Source: Planctomycetaceae bacterium (GTDB lineage: Bacteria > Planctomycetota > Planctomycetia > Pirellulales > Pirellulaceae). From it: a stretch of DNA of 13,713 nt. Numbering within the stretch: the stretch's first letter is position 1; each line of letters opens with the position of its first letter. The notes below the pieces were generated by a model. It searched no databases and was not told where the DNA came from. It saw only the letters and a list, made by a program, of their open reading frames with translations. A program made the translations under genes and the position numbers. The stretch covers positions 1 through 13,713 of the forward strand of contig JAHEAM010000041.1 of assembly GCA_024642765.1 (NCBI GenBank). Reading direction: 5' to 3'. Shown here one piece after another: positions 6,323 through 13,713 of this stretch.

Positions 6323-8632
6323 ATGGCCAGAAAAATTAGCTTGGATTCGAAAGCTATAAAAACCTTTCTGTTTATGCACATTGAGAAATTGGTCTTGGGT
6401 GTTGCAGGAGTCCTACTCCTCTATTTCCTGTGGCTCGGCATGTCGACAAAGCCGTATACGGCACAGACCCCTGCGGGTCTAAAAAAACTGGCGAAAGATG
6501 CCGACCAGTATATCGAATCGCCTAACGCTTGGACGGACGTTAGCCAATTTCGAAAAGGTGACGATAAAGCCGAGGCACGTATTAAAGCTGCTGCCTCCAA
6601 TGTTTTGAAAGCCGACGATTACACGCCGATTCGGTCGGCACCAAAGGAAAAACAAGCCAGTTTGCGCGGAGACCCTGAGCTCTACAAGGCAAATGACTAC
6701 GAACTACTCGCGCGACCATTTCGGGCGACCATTTTCGTACAGTCACAAACGCCGAATAACATGTTGGACAAGTTGGAACGTGCGTCGATGACAAAGTCTG
6801 CAGCTATAACGGGCGGCGGTAAAGGCGGCGGAGGCAAAGGCGGATCGCCATCTAGCCCCGGCGATATGCAACAAGACAACGAAGAAACTGCTGACACCAA
6901 AGCGCCAAAAAAACTGATCATGCCGTTCGGCGACCAAGTCCTTACGCTCCACAGACTTGAAATTCCTGGTGTGCGACCGCAAAACTTGGCAAACAGCGAT
7001 AGGCTTGTTCCAGCTCCCTATTCGATTGTCGAGGTCGTTGGAGTTGTTCCTTTCGAAAACGAATGGACTAGATTCGACCAGATTTTTTCAGATGCTCGTG
7101 ACTATTTAGCTAGCCGTGATCGTCCGCGGCACGCCTTTTTGGAAGTTCAGCGAAAGATGGTTGACGAAGCCGACGATAGTTGGATCACGATTAATAAATC
7201 CAAAGAGGGAGCAGCCAATGATCCGTTCGACGGAGTTTCGTCGCCAGAATTGATTGACCCAAACTTTTTTGACGCGACGCTCACGAAACCATTACCCCCA
7301 TTTGCGTATTTCGATTACACTTCCATCGCATCGCATCCTAAAGTGCCTCTGCGGAATTTGCGACCTGCTGATATGTTTTCATCGAACGAAAAGGTCGAAG
7401 CAAGATTCGATCCGAATCGTGCGTTCGGAAAAAACAACATCGAAGACAAAGATGAAACAAAAGGCCTCAATCCCCAAGAAGATATCGAGAACCTCAAGGG
7501 GTCAAGCGATGCTCTTTACAAGATTGCTCAAGCATCGACGAAGCCCAAGGCTCCCTATAAGTTAATCCGGTTCTTCGATTACAACCCTCCCAAGGCAGGT
7601 GAGTTTCAATACCGCGTACGCGTTTGGTTCCTGGATGCCAACAATCCACCAGAATTGGCTCTTAATGGCGCTAGCAACAAAGGTGGCGACGGAAACATGC
7701 CAGGTGGCAAAGGCGGCGGTGCTGGAGCGCCAGGTGGCAAAGGCGGCGGTGTTGGTGCTCCTGGTGGTAAAGGAGGCGGCGTTGGAGCTCCAGGCGGAAA
7801 AGGCATGGCTGGAGCGGGTGCTCCAGGTGGCCAGGATCAAAGTGAAATGGCGCAAGGCTCGGCTTTTTCAACTGAAGATGACTATTTTTTCTCACCTGTG
7901 GACCGCAAATCGCTTACTTCAGACGTGAGAAACAGATTGGATAAGCAAAGGGAACAAGATTACATTGCAAGCCTACCGGATCCGCAATTGGTTAACGCAG
8001 TTGCCGCTGAATGGAGTACCCCTACCGCTCCAGTTAGTGTCGAACAATTGAAAAACCAATCTGTTTCTGAAGTTTACGCTGGTTTCGTGAATCGAGACCG
8101 AAAGACGTCTCTCGGTGGTACTGAATTCAGCAAAAACGAGCCTTCCGCAAGTATTGTGGTGAATTCAGTACTCGACGGGTTGTATACCTATGTGCCCTTT
8201 AAACGAGAGGTCCTGCGCGGCGATGTTTTGAACTTCACAACCGACCTCGTTTACCTCCTTCATCCGCTCGATTGGACCGTTCGAAAGCAAGAAAACGCAT
8301 CAGTCAAATCAAACATTTTGGTTGTCGATATCATTGGTGGTGATGAAGCCAGAATGCGTGATTTGGGCGCGCAAGACGTTGAGCCTAATCCAATCGACGG
8401 TTTCGAACCCGAGGATTCGATGGGCAGCGTTATTCCAGGCGAGGTCCTCTTGATGGACTCATATGGCAACCTCTCGATTCAAGATTCAGCTGAAGACTAC
8501 GGCCGCTATCGTTCCGCTTTGTTTCTTCCGGACGAATCAAATTCGTTTGGCAAGTCAAAACGCAAGGAAGAGGAAGATGACACAGGTGCCGGTGGAAAAG
8601 GTGCTGGCGGTAAGGGCAAGGGCGGAAAATAA
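6323..8632 (+). CDS. Large membrane-anchored protein with Gly/Lys-rich repeats
   Basis: From the ATG at 6323 the product is 769 aa (772 from 6314). A basic N-terminus and one membrane span (about 22-39) put the bulk of the protein outside the cytoplasm. Three Gly/Lys-rich segments are visible: GGGKGGGGKGG (164-174), a decapeptide tandem repeat PGGKGGG(A/V)GA (460-504), and the C-terminal tail ending GGKGAGGKGKGGK. Between them are folded-looking beta-rich segments: YKLIRFFDY then YRVRVWFLD (412-439), SNILVVDIIGGD (663-674) and PGEVLLMDSYGNLSI (705-719). The last two recall motifs I associate with hypothetical proteins of planctomycetes, from memory and unverified. It follows the second gene by 90 bp and ends the operon, 62 bp before a strong terminator. 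Its position is that of PilP in a pilMNOP operon, but it is far larger and lacks an N-terminal lipobox. No named family was recognised; a structural or scaffold role is inferred. Confidence 0.8.
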   Translation: MARKISLDSKAIKTFLFMHIEKLVLGVAGVLLLYFLWLGMSTKPYTAQTPAGLKKLAKDADQYIESPNAWTDVSQFRKGDDKAEARIKAAASNVLKADDYTPIRSAPKEKQASLRGDPELYKANDYELLARPFRATIFVQSQTPNNMLDKLERASMTKSAAITGGGKGGGGKGGSPSSPGDMQQDNEETADTKAPKKLIMPFGDQVLTLHRLEIPGVRPQNLANSDRLVPAPYSIVEVVGVVPFENEWTRFDQIFSDARDYLASRDRPRHAFLEVQRKMVDEADDSWITINKSKEGAANDPFDGVSSPELIDPNFFDATLTKPLPPFAYFDYTSIASHPKVPLRNLRPADMFSSNEKVEARFDPNRAFGKNNIEDKDETKGLNPQEDIENLKGSSDALYKIAQASTKPKAPYKLIRFFDYNPPKAGEFQYRVRVWFLDANNPPELALNGASNKGGDGNMPGGKGGGAGAPGGKGGGVGAPGGKGGGVGAPGGKGMAGAGAPGGQDQSEMAQGSAFSTEDDYFFSPVDRKSLTSDVRNRLDKQREQDYIASLPDPQLVNAVAAEWSTPTAPVSVEQLKNQSVSEVYAGFVNRDRKTSLGGTEFSKNEPSASIVVNSVLDGLYTYVPFKREVLRGDVLNFTTDLVYLLHPLDWTVRKQENASVKSNILVVDIIGGDEARMRDLGAQDVEPNPIDGFEPEDSMGSVIPGEVLLMDSYGNLSIQDSAEDYGRYRSALFLPDESNSFGKSKRKEEEDDTGAGGKGAGGKGKGGK
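7700..7834 (+). repeat. In-frame 30-bp tandem repeat encoding PGGKGGG(A/V)GA
   Basis: Three 30-bp units (7700-7729, 7730-7759, 7760-7789) are followed by a 33-bp variant (7790-7822) and a truncated one. Units differ mostly at third codon positions while the peptide is kept, which suggests selection for the peptide rather than very recent duplication. Confidence 0.85.
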
Positions 8633-8694
8633 GTCGTCCAAACCTTGAACGAAACGAAGAATACTGCGTGAATTTCTATTGATTGTGACAGCCT

Positions 8695-8723
8695 AAATGG
8701 CGATCCAACGGATCGCCATTTTT
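8695..8723 (+). terminator. Intrinsic terminator of the PilM-like operon
   Basis: AAATGGCGATCC (8695-8706) and GGATCGCCATTT (8710-8721) form a perfect 12-bp stem with a 3-nt loop, ending in a short T-run (8719-8723) and more T-rich sequence. It lies 62 bp after the stop of the third operon gene, in the right orientation. Confidence 0.85.
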
Positions 8724-9414
8724 CTTGTGATTGCGATTCTTTTAGTGCCTTCATTTCCCGAATGTTTGCTCAGGCAACGGAACGCATTGGTTCGGTGTCG
8801 TAGCAAACAAGATTCGGAATCGAATCAGATTTGAATTGCTCAATCAAATCAGCAAGGTCTTCAGCCAGCTCAAAACTGAATGCTAAAAAATGTTGGATTT
8901 CAACGCGAATCGTTGCGTCGGGACTCGTCTCCGAATCCAACTCCAGGAAGCCTAAAAATGGAGCGGGTCGTTCAGCGCAAGAATTTTTCGAGCAAATTCG
9001 CGACGGTGAGTTATCGAAAAACTTGGCGAAAGTCGGTTTGTTTTTCACGAAATGCACTCCAAATAGATTTTGCAAGGTCCATCATGGACCTCGGTTATTC
9101 AATTTGGAATCCCTTTCCAATGACCGAGCTAGACAATTCGGTCACTGAACTAAACGAATCTCAACCCGATCTGGTTCAAGATGCTGGCAATTATTGCCTG
9201 AAATTTTCGTTTGAGACAAGTCAGATCAATTACTTTAACAAAACGAAAGAGAAAAGAGAAAGTTGCTACCCGACGCGTAATTGCGAGAACGAATCTGCGC
9301 GAATGCGTCCGGCAAGGATTCGAGCAATTTTCTGGTAAGCGGAAGTAACCTACCGAACGCGATTTGTCACTTGTTGGCGCGCTACCGCTTTAACAGCAAT
9401 GCTGCTTGCAAATG
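8724..9414. other. Convergent intergenic region, mostly without recognisable genes
   Basis: Nearly 700 bp separate the operon terminator from the stop of lepA. Besides the doubtful frame at 8770-9075, I see only short overlapping frames on the plus strand (about 8831-9338) whose translations do not resemble known families. I see no tRNA, no repeat array and no clear lepA terminator stem. Confidence 0.5.
8770..9075 (-). CDS. Doubtful small ORF or gene remnant
   Basis: This 101-aa frame begins at a TTG (9075), with a stop just upstream (9082-9084), and ends at 8770. The C-terminal half (FLAFSFELAEDLADLIEQF and on) is acidic, helical and protein-like, with codon choice similar to neighbouring genes. 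The N-terminal half is not convincing, and other frames are open over the same bases. I recognise no family. It may be a real small protein, the tail of a decayed gene, or chance. It lies between two convergent genes. Confidence 0.22.
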   Translation of the reverse strand: MQNLFGVHFVKNKPTFAKFFDNSPSRICSKNSCAERPAPFLGFLELDSETSPDATIRVEIQHFLAFSFELAEDLADLIEQFKSDSIPNLVCYDTEPMRSVA

Positions 9415-11226
9415 TTATTCGTCATTGCCAGTGTCGAGGATCGCCATAAATGCCCTTTGCGGGATATCAACCGAACCGATCGATTTCATCCGCTTCTTAC
9501 CAGCTTTTTGTTTGTCCCACAGTTTTCGTTTTCGACTGATGTCTCCGCCGTAACATTTAGCGGTGACATTTTTTCGCAAGGCCTTAACGGTCTCGCGTGC
9601 AATGACGCGTGTACCGATCGCAGCCTGAACAGCCACTTCAAACATATGGCGATCAATTTCTTCTTTCAACTTTTTCACAATCGAACGACCTCTTCGGTCG
9701 GCATCGGCACGATTACAAATGATACTAAGTGCATCGACTTTGTTACCATTTACGAGCATGTCGACGCGGACAAGGTCAGCGGGTTGGTATCCGATGAGTT
9801 CATAATCCAGAGTTGCATACCCGCGCGACATGCCTTTTAGTTTGTCGTGCATATCATAGATCACTTCGGCCAAAGGCAGCTCGTAGGTCAACATCATGCG
9901 AGTCGCCGACAAGTATTCGGTATTCTTTTGGATGCCACGCCGTTCATTGCAAAGTTTCATTACAGCGCCGATAAACTCTTCTGGCACGATGATGTTGACA
10001 CGCACAATGGGTTGGCGGAATTCTTCAATATCGCCAGCTTCAGGAACATCTTGCGGGCGGTGAATCTCTAGCAATTCTCCATTGCGTGTCAGGATTTCAT
10101 AGGTCACGTTGGGCGCGGTTTGGACCAAGTCGATATCAGCCTCTCCCTCCAATCGTTGTTGCACGATTTCCATGTGCAACAGGCCCAGGAATCCACAGCG
10201 GAATCCGAATCCCAACGCTTCACTCGATTCGGGCGTGAATTCAAAGCTCGGATCGTTGATCGATAGTTTGGACAGCGCATCACGCAACTCCGTAAAATCC
10301 TGTCCATCTGATGGATATAGCCCGCAGTAAACCATTCGCTTGGGCGCCTTGTAGCCCTCCAACGCCGCACCTTGGACGCCTGAGGCCGTCGTGACAGTAT
10401 CGCCAATGTGAACTTGGTCCAGCGATTTGATATTGCAGATCAAATAGCCTACCTGCCCAGCCTCAAGTGTCGCACAGGCTACTTGTTTTGGCCGAAACTG
10501 CCCAAGTTCAATTACCTCGTGTGTTCGTCCTGTTCGCACAAATCGAATCTTTTGGCCCTTTGCGATCCGGCCACTCATCAAGCGAACATAAGTAATCGCC
10601 CCACGAAACTCATCATAATGAGAATCGAAAACCATCGCTTGCAATGGTGCATCGGCATCGCCGTCAGGTGGCGGTACGCGATCGATCACGGCATCTAACA
10701 GTTCTTCAATATTGACGCCCGTTTTCGCACTGACGCGAATGATTTCATCAATATCAACACCGACCGTTTGGTGCATTTCCATCGCAACCTCGTCGGCTCG
10801 CTGATAGGCCAAATCGATCTTGTTGATCACAGGCAGAATTTTCAAATCAGCTTCGATTGCCGCGTAGGCGTTGGCAACCGTTTGGGCTTCGACGCCTTGA
10901 AACGCATCTGCCAGCAACAAGGCTCCCTCGCAACATGCCAAACTGCGCGAAACTTCGTAATGAAAATCAACGTGACCTGGCGTATCAATCAGATTCAGTT
11001 CGTACTGAATGCCATTGCGTTTGTAGGCCATCGTCACAGCCCGAGCTTTGATTGTGATGCCTCGTTCGCGTTCCAAGGCTAGATCGTCGAGCAACTGTTC
11101 TTGCATCAATCTTTTGTCGACTGTGCCAGTAAACTCCAGCAAGCGATCGGCCAAGGTACTCTTGCCGTGGTCGATGTGTGCGATGATGCAAAAATTGCGA
11201 ATGTACTTTGTTTTATTGGACGTCAT
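9415..11226 (-). CDS. lepA: Elongation factor 4 (LepA), back-translocating ribosomal GTPase
   Basis: The 603-aa product is full length for LepA (about 600 aa). GTPase motifs are all visible: G1 AHIDHGKST (16-24), G2 region RERGITIKA (54-62), G3 DTPGHVDF (81-88), G4 NKID (135-138) and G5 SAKTG. EF-G-like domains II, III and V follow (GFGFRCGFLGLLHMEI is the LepA-typical stretch). The LepA-specific C-terminal domain is present (AKCYGGDISRKRKLWDKQK). It binds the ribosome and hydrolyses GTP; back-translocation of stalled ribosomes and a role in subunit assembly are known of the family. The start ATG at 11226 gives the conserved N-terminus just before KYIRNFCIIAHIDHG. It lies 63 bp downstream of the ROK kinase gene on the same strand and may be co-transcribed; the usual lepB partner is not here. 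Confidence 0.98.
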   Translation of the reverse strand: MTSNKTKYIRNFCIIAHIDHGKSTLADRLLEFTGTVDKRLMQEQLLDDLALERERGITIKARAVTMAYKRNGIQYELNLIDTPGHVDFHYEVSRSLACCEGALLLADAFQGVEAQTVANAYAAIEADLKILPVINKIDLAYQRADEVAMEMHQTVGVDIDEIIRVSAKTGVNIEELLDAVIDRVPPPDGDADAPLQAMVFDSHYDEFRGAITYVRLMSGRIAKGQKIRFVRTGRTHEVIELGQFRPKQVACATLEAGQVGYLICNIKSLDQVHIGDTVTTASGVQGAALEGYKAPKRMVYCGLYPSDGQDFTELRDALSKLSINDPSFEFTPESSEALGFGFRCGFLGLLHMEIVQQRLEGEADIDLVQTAPNVTYEILTRNGELLEIHRPQDVPEAGDIEEFRQPIVRVNIIVPEEFIGAVMKLCNERRGIQKNTEYLSATRMMLTYELPLAEVIYDMHDKLKGMSRGYATLDYELIGYQPADLVRVDMLVNGNKVDALSIICNRADADRRGRSIVKKLKEEIDRHMFEVAVQAAIGTRVIARETVKALRKNVTAKCYGGDISRKRKLWDKQKAGKKRMKSIGSVDIPQRAFMAILDTGNDE

Positions 11227-11289
11227 ATACCTTGAATTGCCGATCTAGAAATTGCTGGCCGAATCGAAACTTGCTAAGCGGAACCTTCG

Positions 11290-12309
11290 TTACTTCGTCG
11301 ACCTGATTTGGCTCGCTCGATATTGTACTCTGGCCAACCCCGCTGCCCCAATAAATCCAGCCTCGGAGCCCAATTGCGCGAAATCAATTTTCATGCTTTG
11401 GGAGATTTCTGGGAAGACCGAATCTTTGACCTGTCGCACGATTCGCTCGAGAAAACGTCTGCCCACAATCGATCCATGGCCGCCAAACGTCATTGCACCG
11501 CCGAGCAAAACAGCTTGCGGATCAATCACATTCGATACGATATCGATGCCCTTCGCCAAGAAGTCAGCGGTTTCTTCAATAATAGCATTCGCCAACTCGT
11601 CACCTTGTTCCGCAGCGGAAAACACAGCGAATGCAGTCAACGGACGAATATCGTTCAAACGGGACGATCGTGTCTTCAGAGCTTCTAGAGTACGAGATAC
11701 GACAGCCGTTGCGCTGGCGTAGGCCTCCAAGTGACCGGGTCTACCGCAAGAACACGTGCGTGCGTTTGGTTGTGTGTCAATTCGCATATGACCCAACTCG
11801 GCCCCCAAGCTGTGTGCTCCCTCCACACAAAAGTCGTCGATAATAATTCCGCCGCCAACACCCGTCCCCAATGTAAAGAAAACCAAGCTGCTATATTCGC
11901 GGGCTGAGCCCAGCCAAAACTCGCCGTAGGCGGCAGCATTCGCATCGTTTGTAAACGTTACCGGTAGCGAAATGGCCTCGCTTAAGTGATCGCGAATAGG
12001 ATAGTGACGCCAACCAGGCAAATTGACGGGTTCCAAAATCAGTCCTGCCCTGAGGTCCATCGGACCTGGCGTTCCCAGTCCAGCAGCGACAATTTGCTCG
12101 CTCTCGACACCGAGCTGTCTGGAAAGAGCCGCTATGGCCATTTGGGTTTCATGGACGGCCACCTCTGGCGAGTGATTGGCATCGGTCGAAAACGACGTCG
12201 AACCGAGGACGATTCCAGAATCGGAAACGAGTCCTAGCTTTATGCTTGTGCCACCAACGTCAATGCCAACAAAGAGGGGCTGAGAGTGATCTTTCGGCGG
12301 CGTAGGCAT
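11290..12309 (-). CDS. ROK-family sugar kinase (probable glucokinase)
   Basis: From the ATG at 12309 the product is 339 aa, in the usual ROK kinase range of 300-330 plus a short lead. The N-terminal ATP-binding loop is VGIDVGGTSIKLG (14-26), the sugar-binding/catalytic segment is TNDANAAAYGE (120-130) with Asp122 as the likely base, and FTLGTGVGGGIIID (145-158) is the second phosphate loop. The ROK zinc motif appears as GAELGH (169-174) and CSCGRPGHLE (186-195), with His193 where most members have the third Cys. These features fit a cytoplasmic kinase of glucose or a related hexose, ATP-dependent, feeding glycolysis. No DNA-binding helix-turn-helix precedes the kinase domain, so it is not a NagC/XylR-type repressor. 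A TTG at 12381 in the same frame would add 24 residues without family similarity and was not chosen. N-acetylglucosamine or mannose kinase activity is not excluded. No clear Shine-Dalgarno was seen. Confidence 0.9.
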   Translation of the reverse strand: MPTPPKDHSQPLFVGIDVGGTSIKLGLVSDSGIVLGSTSFSTDANHSPEVAVHETQMAIAALSRQLGVESEQIVAAGLGTPGPMDLRAGLILEPVNLPGWRHYPIRDHLSEAISLPVTFTNDANAAAYGEFWLGSAREYSSLVFFTLGTGVGGGIIIDDFCVEGAHSLGAELGHMRIDTQPNARTCSCGRPGHLEAYASATAVVSRTLEALKTRSSRLNDIRPLTAFAVFSAAEQGDELANAIIEETADFLAKGIDIVSNVIDPQAVLLGGAMTFGGHGSIVGRRFLERIVRQVKDSVFPEISQSMKIDFAQLGSEAGFIGAAGLARVQYRASQIRSTK

Positions 12310-12491
12310 AGGGCTCGTTTGGTAAACCAAGATTGGTTCAGGAAAGCTCCCTAGTCTAGCAATCCGATGGCTTTTGGGCAATATTCTGAAACAATGCCTT
12401 CCTTTTCAATGCTCAAAACGTGCCAGCAAATGTAGGCCTAAGATCTATCCCGCATGGGACTCGCTTGACCGACCCATTTGGGGCTTTCTCC

Positions 12492-12511
12492 AGGCTGATT
12501 TCATTCAGCCT
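12492..12511 (-). terminator. Weak hairpin after acpS
   Basis: AGGCTGA (12492-12498) and TCAGCCT (12505-12511) form a 7-bp stem with a 6-nt loop, 4 bp beyond the acpS stop. There is no T-tract after the stem on the minus strand, so termination would be weak or the stem may stabilise the 3' end. The remaining approximately 180 bp up to the ROK kinase start show no clear promoter. Confidence 0.35.
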
Positions 12512-12515
12512 TAAT

Positions 12516-12932
12516 TTAGTCGATTTCCGAGTTCAAATGCCCCATTGAGGGTACGCCTGTGGCGATGGCGAACGCAATGGCTTGGGTTGAAGTATGCGAA
12601 ATCGAAATTTTGATTTCGCAAATTCGTTGTTCTTCCGAGACGGTTTTTGCCATATTGTGCAACACGACAACGGGTGCTCCGCTGGGGCTGTTGATGATTT
12701 CCAGGTCCGTCCATTTGATCCCCCGCGCCCACCCGGTTCCCAACGCTTTTAGAATTGCTTCCTTCGCCGCCCAGCGACCCGAATAATGCTCCACGAAGGC
12801 CTTGCGCTCTCCGCAATACTCAATTTCTGATTGTGTGAAAACGCGAGATACAAACTCGCCTTGATGCCGTTCGATCATTCGCGCGATTCGATCGCAATCA
12901 CATAAATCGGTTCCAATACCTATGACATTCAT
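12516..12932 (-). CDS. acpS: Holo-[acyl-carrier-protein] synthase
   Basis: The 138-aa product has the two family signatures: GIGTDLCDCDRIARM (5-19), with the metal-binding Asp at 9, and RWAAKEAILKALGTG (53-67), with the catalytic/metal Glu at 58 and Lys at 62. ISISHTSTQAIAFAIA (109-124) is the conserved C-terminal strand region. AcpS transfers the 4'-phosphopantetheine arm of coenzyme A to a Ser of apo-ACP, activating it for fatty-acid synthesis; it acts as a cytoplasmic trimer. It is slightly longer than the usual 120-130 aa because of a short polar C-terminal tail. The ATG at 12932 begins right at the conserved domain. It follows the GNAT gene by 34 bp on the same strand, so both are probably co-transcribed. 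Confidence 0.96.
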   Translation of the reverse strand: MNVIGIGTDLCDCDRIARMIERHQGEFVSRVFTQSEIEYCGERKAFVEHYSGRWAAKEAILKALGTGWARGIKWTDLEIINSPSGAPVVVLHNMAKTVSEEQRICEIKISISHTSTQAIAFAIATGVPSMGHLNSEID

Positions 12933-12966
12933 TGCGTTTTATTTCCGTTGCTTGAATCGCAGTCAC

Positions 12967-13524
12967 TCAATGGCTTTGAAATTCTGCCGTTTTGTACACG
13001 ACCTGCGTGAGCTCGAAGCCCAGATTTCGGTACAACCTAACAGCTCCTGTGTTATGCGCCGTAACTTCCAAGTTTCCAAACATCAGGTCGAGTTGTTGAA
13101 ATCCCAGCAGTGCATGATAAATCAAGACCGAACCCAACCGTTTGCCGCGGTGACCTGGAATGATACCAATGTTTTGAATCGACGCGACATGGGGCTCAGT
13201 TTGAACGCCCTGGATCGTGCCGCAGCTTTCGATGTTGCCATTGCTTTTACGAAAAATGATCAACCAAGTCGCCTCGGGAACAAAGCCAGGTCGAGTTGCA
13301 ATGTCTTGCATGAGACGATAGCAACCGTCCGCTTGACCCAGACAAGAAAAGACGCTTGTGTCCAATTCTTCACGAAAACTCTTGAACTTCGTGTTGGCAT
13401 GCGCTCGCATTAGCTCTTCTCGCCAAGGTAACAATTCGTAACCGGCGGGTAACTCGGGACATTCGAACAGCGAACTCCGCAAGTCGTATTGCATTCGAAA
13501 TCGTTTGAACAAAGTTATCGGCAC
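12967..13524 (-). CDS. GNAT-family N-acetyltransferase
   Basis: The 185-aa product carries the acetyl-CoA-binding motif A as IQNIGIIPGHRGKRLG (116-131, pyrophosphate loop GHRGKRLG) and motif B near the end (NTGAVRLYRNLGF, 158-170). The substrate is unknown. The N-terminal part (residues 30-80, including WREELMRAHANTKFKSF and a CLG..DGC..LM segment) matches my recollection of a GNAT subfamily in planctomycetes, unverified. The GTG at 13524 keeps the FKRFRM segment that I think is conserved there; an ATG at 13494 would give 175 aa and an equally complete acetyltransferase domain. Neither has a clear Shine-Dalgarno. It is the first gene of the short unit GNAT-acpS. The distinctive N-terminus could confer a specific small-molecule or peptide substrate; nothing in the context identifies it. 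Confidence 0.9.
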   Translation of the reverse strand: MPITLFKRFRMQYDLRSSLFECPELPAGYELLPWREELMRAHANTKFKSFREELDTSVFSCLGQADGCYRLMQDIATRPGFVPEATWLIIFRKSNGNIESCGTIQGVQTEPHVASIQNIGIIPGHRGKRLGSVLIYHALLGFQQLDLMFGNLEVTAHNTGAVRLYRNLGFELTQVVYKTAEFQSH

Positions 13525-13575
13525 GCGTCAACACTTTCAGGTTTATGAATCAGTTGGCTATGCAAGGTACGCTTC

Positions 13576-13581
13576 ATTATA
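13576..13581 (-). promoter_or_regulatory. Perfect -10 box upstream of the GNAT-acpS unit
   Basis: The minus strand reads TATAAT here, about 52 bp before the GTG at 13524. No good -35 hexamer lies 16-18 bp upstream, so the assignment is tentative. The rest of 13525-13713 shows no gene I can support. Confidence 0.35.
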
Positions 13582-13713
13582 GAAACAACAACTGAAAAAT
13601 GTGGGTTCAATCGATAGCTTTTCACTTGCTCTCTACTGCGAGATTTCAAGTACATAAGAATCACGCACTGAACTGCAACCAGAGTGGGTCTGAAATTCAA
13701 TCGCCCATGATCC

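Noticed and set aside
7700..7834. Tandem repeat considered as a CRISPR or VNTR outside genes
   Set aside because: Units are contiguous without spacers, all in frame, and encode a conserved decapeptide within an intact gene.
9406..9840. 144-aa plus-strand open frame
   Set aside because: It lies antisense to the 3' part of lepA, whose assignment is certain.
12310..12381. TTG-initiated N-terminal extension of the ROK kinase
   Set aside because: The extra 24 residues have no family similarity, the start codon is weak and no Shine-Dalgarno precedes it. The ATG at 12309 suits the family length better.

Overview
The window looks like chromosomal DNA of a planctomycete, most likely of the Pirellulaceae/Pirellulales. 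That placement is inferred from protein style: a PilM-like protein with a PilN-like extension followed by two large, Gly/Lys-rich, single-span membrane proteins; a conserved-looking long hypothetical protein with a degenerate GH38-like segment; a GNAT protein of a kind I associate with planctomycetes; near-balanced base composition; and patchy Shine-Dalgarno use. I see no phage, insertion sequence, CRISPR array, tRNA or rRNA.

Layout. (1) 1-1715, minus strand: the N-terminal 571 codons of a long protein that runs off the left edge. The frame stays open from an ATG at 1715 to base 1. It contains a stretch resembling GH38-type alpha-mannosidase barrels, but with the expected catalytic Asp motif replaced. 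(2) 1716-2244: a divergent intergenic region with a 12-bp perfect palindrome, a sigma70-like promoter pointing right, and a leader of about 300 nt. (3) 2245-8632, plus strand: a three-gene operon closed by a strong intrinsic terminator at 8695-8723. It encodes a PilM actin-like domain fused to a PilN-like membrane/periplasmic part, then two large proteins with one N-terminal membrane span each. (4) 8724-9414: a mostly empty convergent region with one doubtful small ORF. (5) 9415-13524, minus strand: four housekeeping-type genes in transcription order: GNAT acetyltransferase, acpS (holo-ACP synthase), a ROK-family sugar kinase and lepA (elongation factor 4).

How they work together. The three-gene plus-strand operon is the most interesting part. 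Gene order (PilM, PilN-like, then further membrane-anchored proteins) recalls the PilMNOP inner-membrane alignment complex of type IV pili and type II secretion. However, PilM and PilN are one polypeptide, the downstream proteins are far larger than PilO and PilP, and no pilin, ATPase, PilC or PilQ gene is present here. It may be a lineage-specific envelope complex. The minus-strand genes are individually ordinary: lipid and protein synthesis support, sugar phosphorylation and an acetyltransferase.
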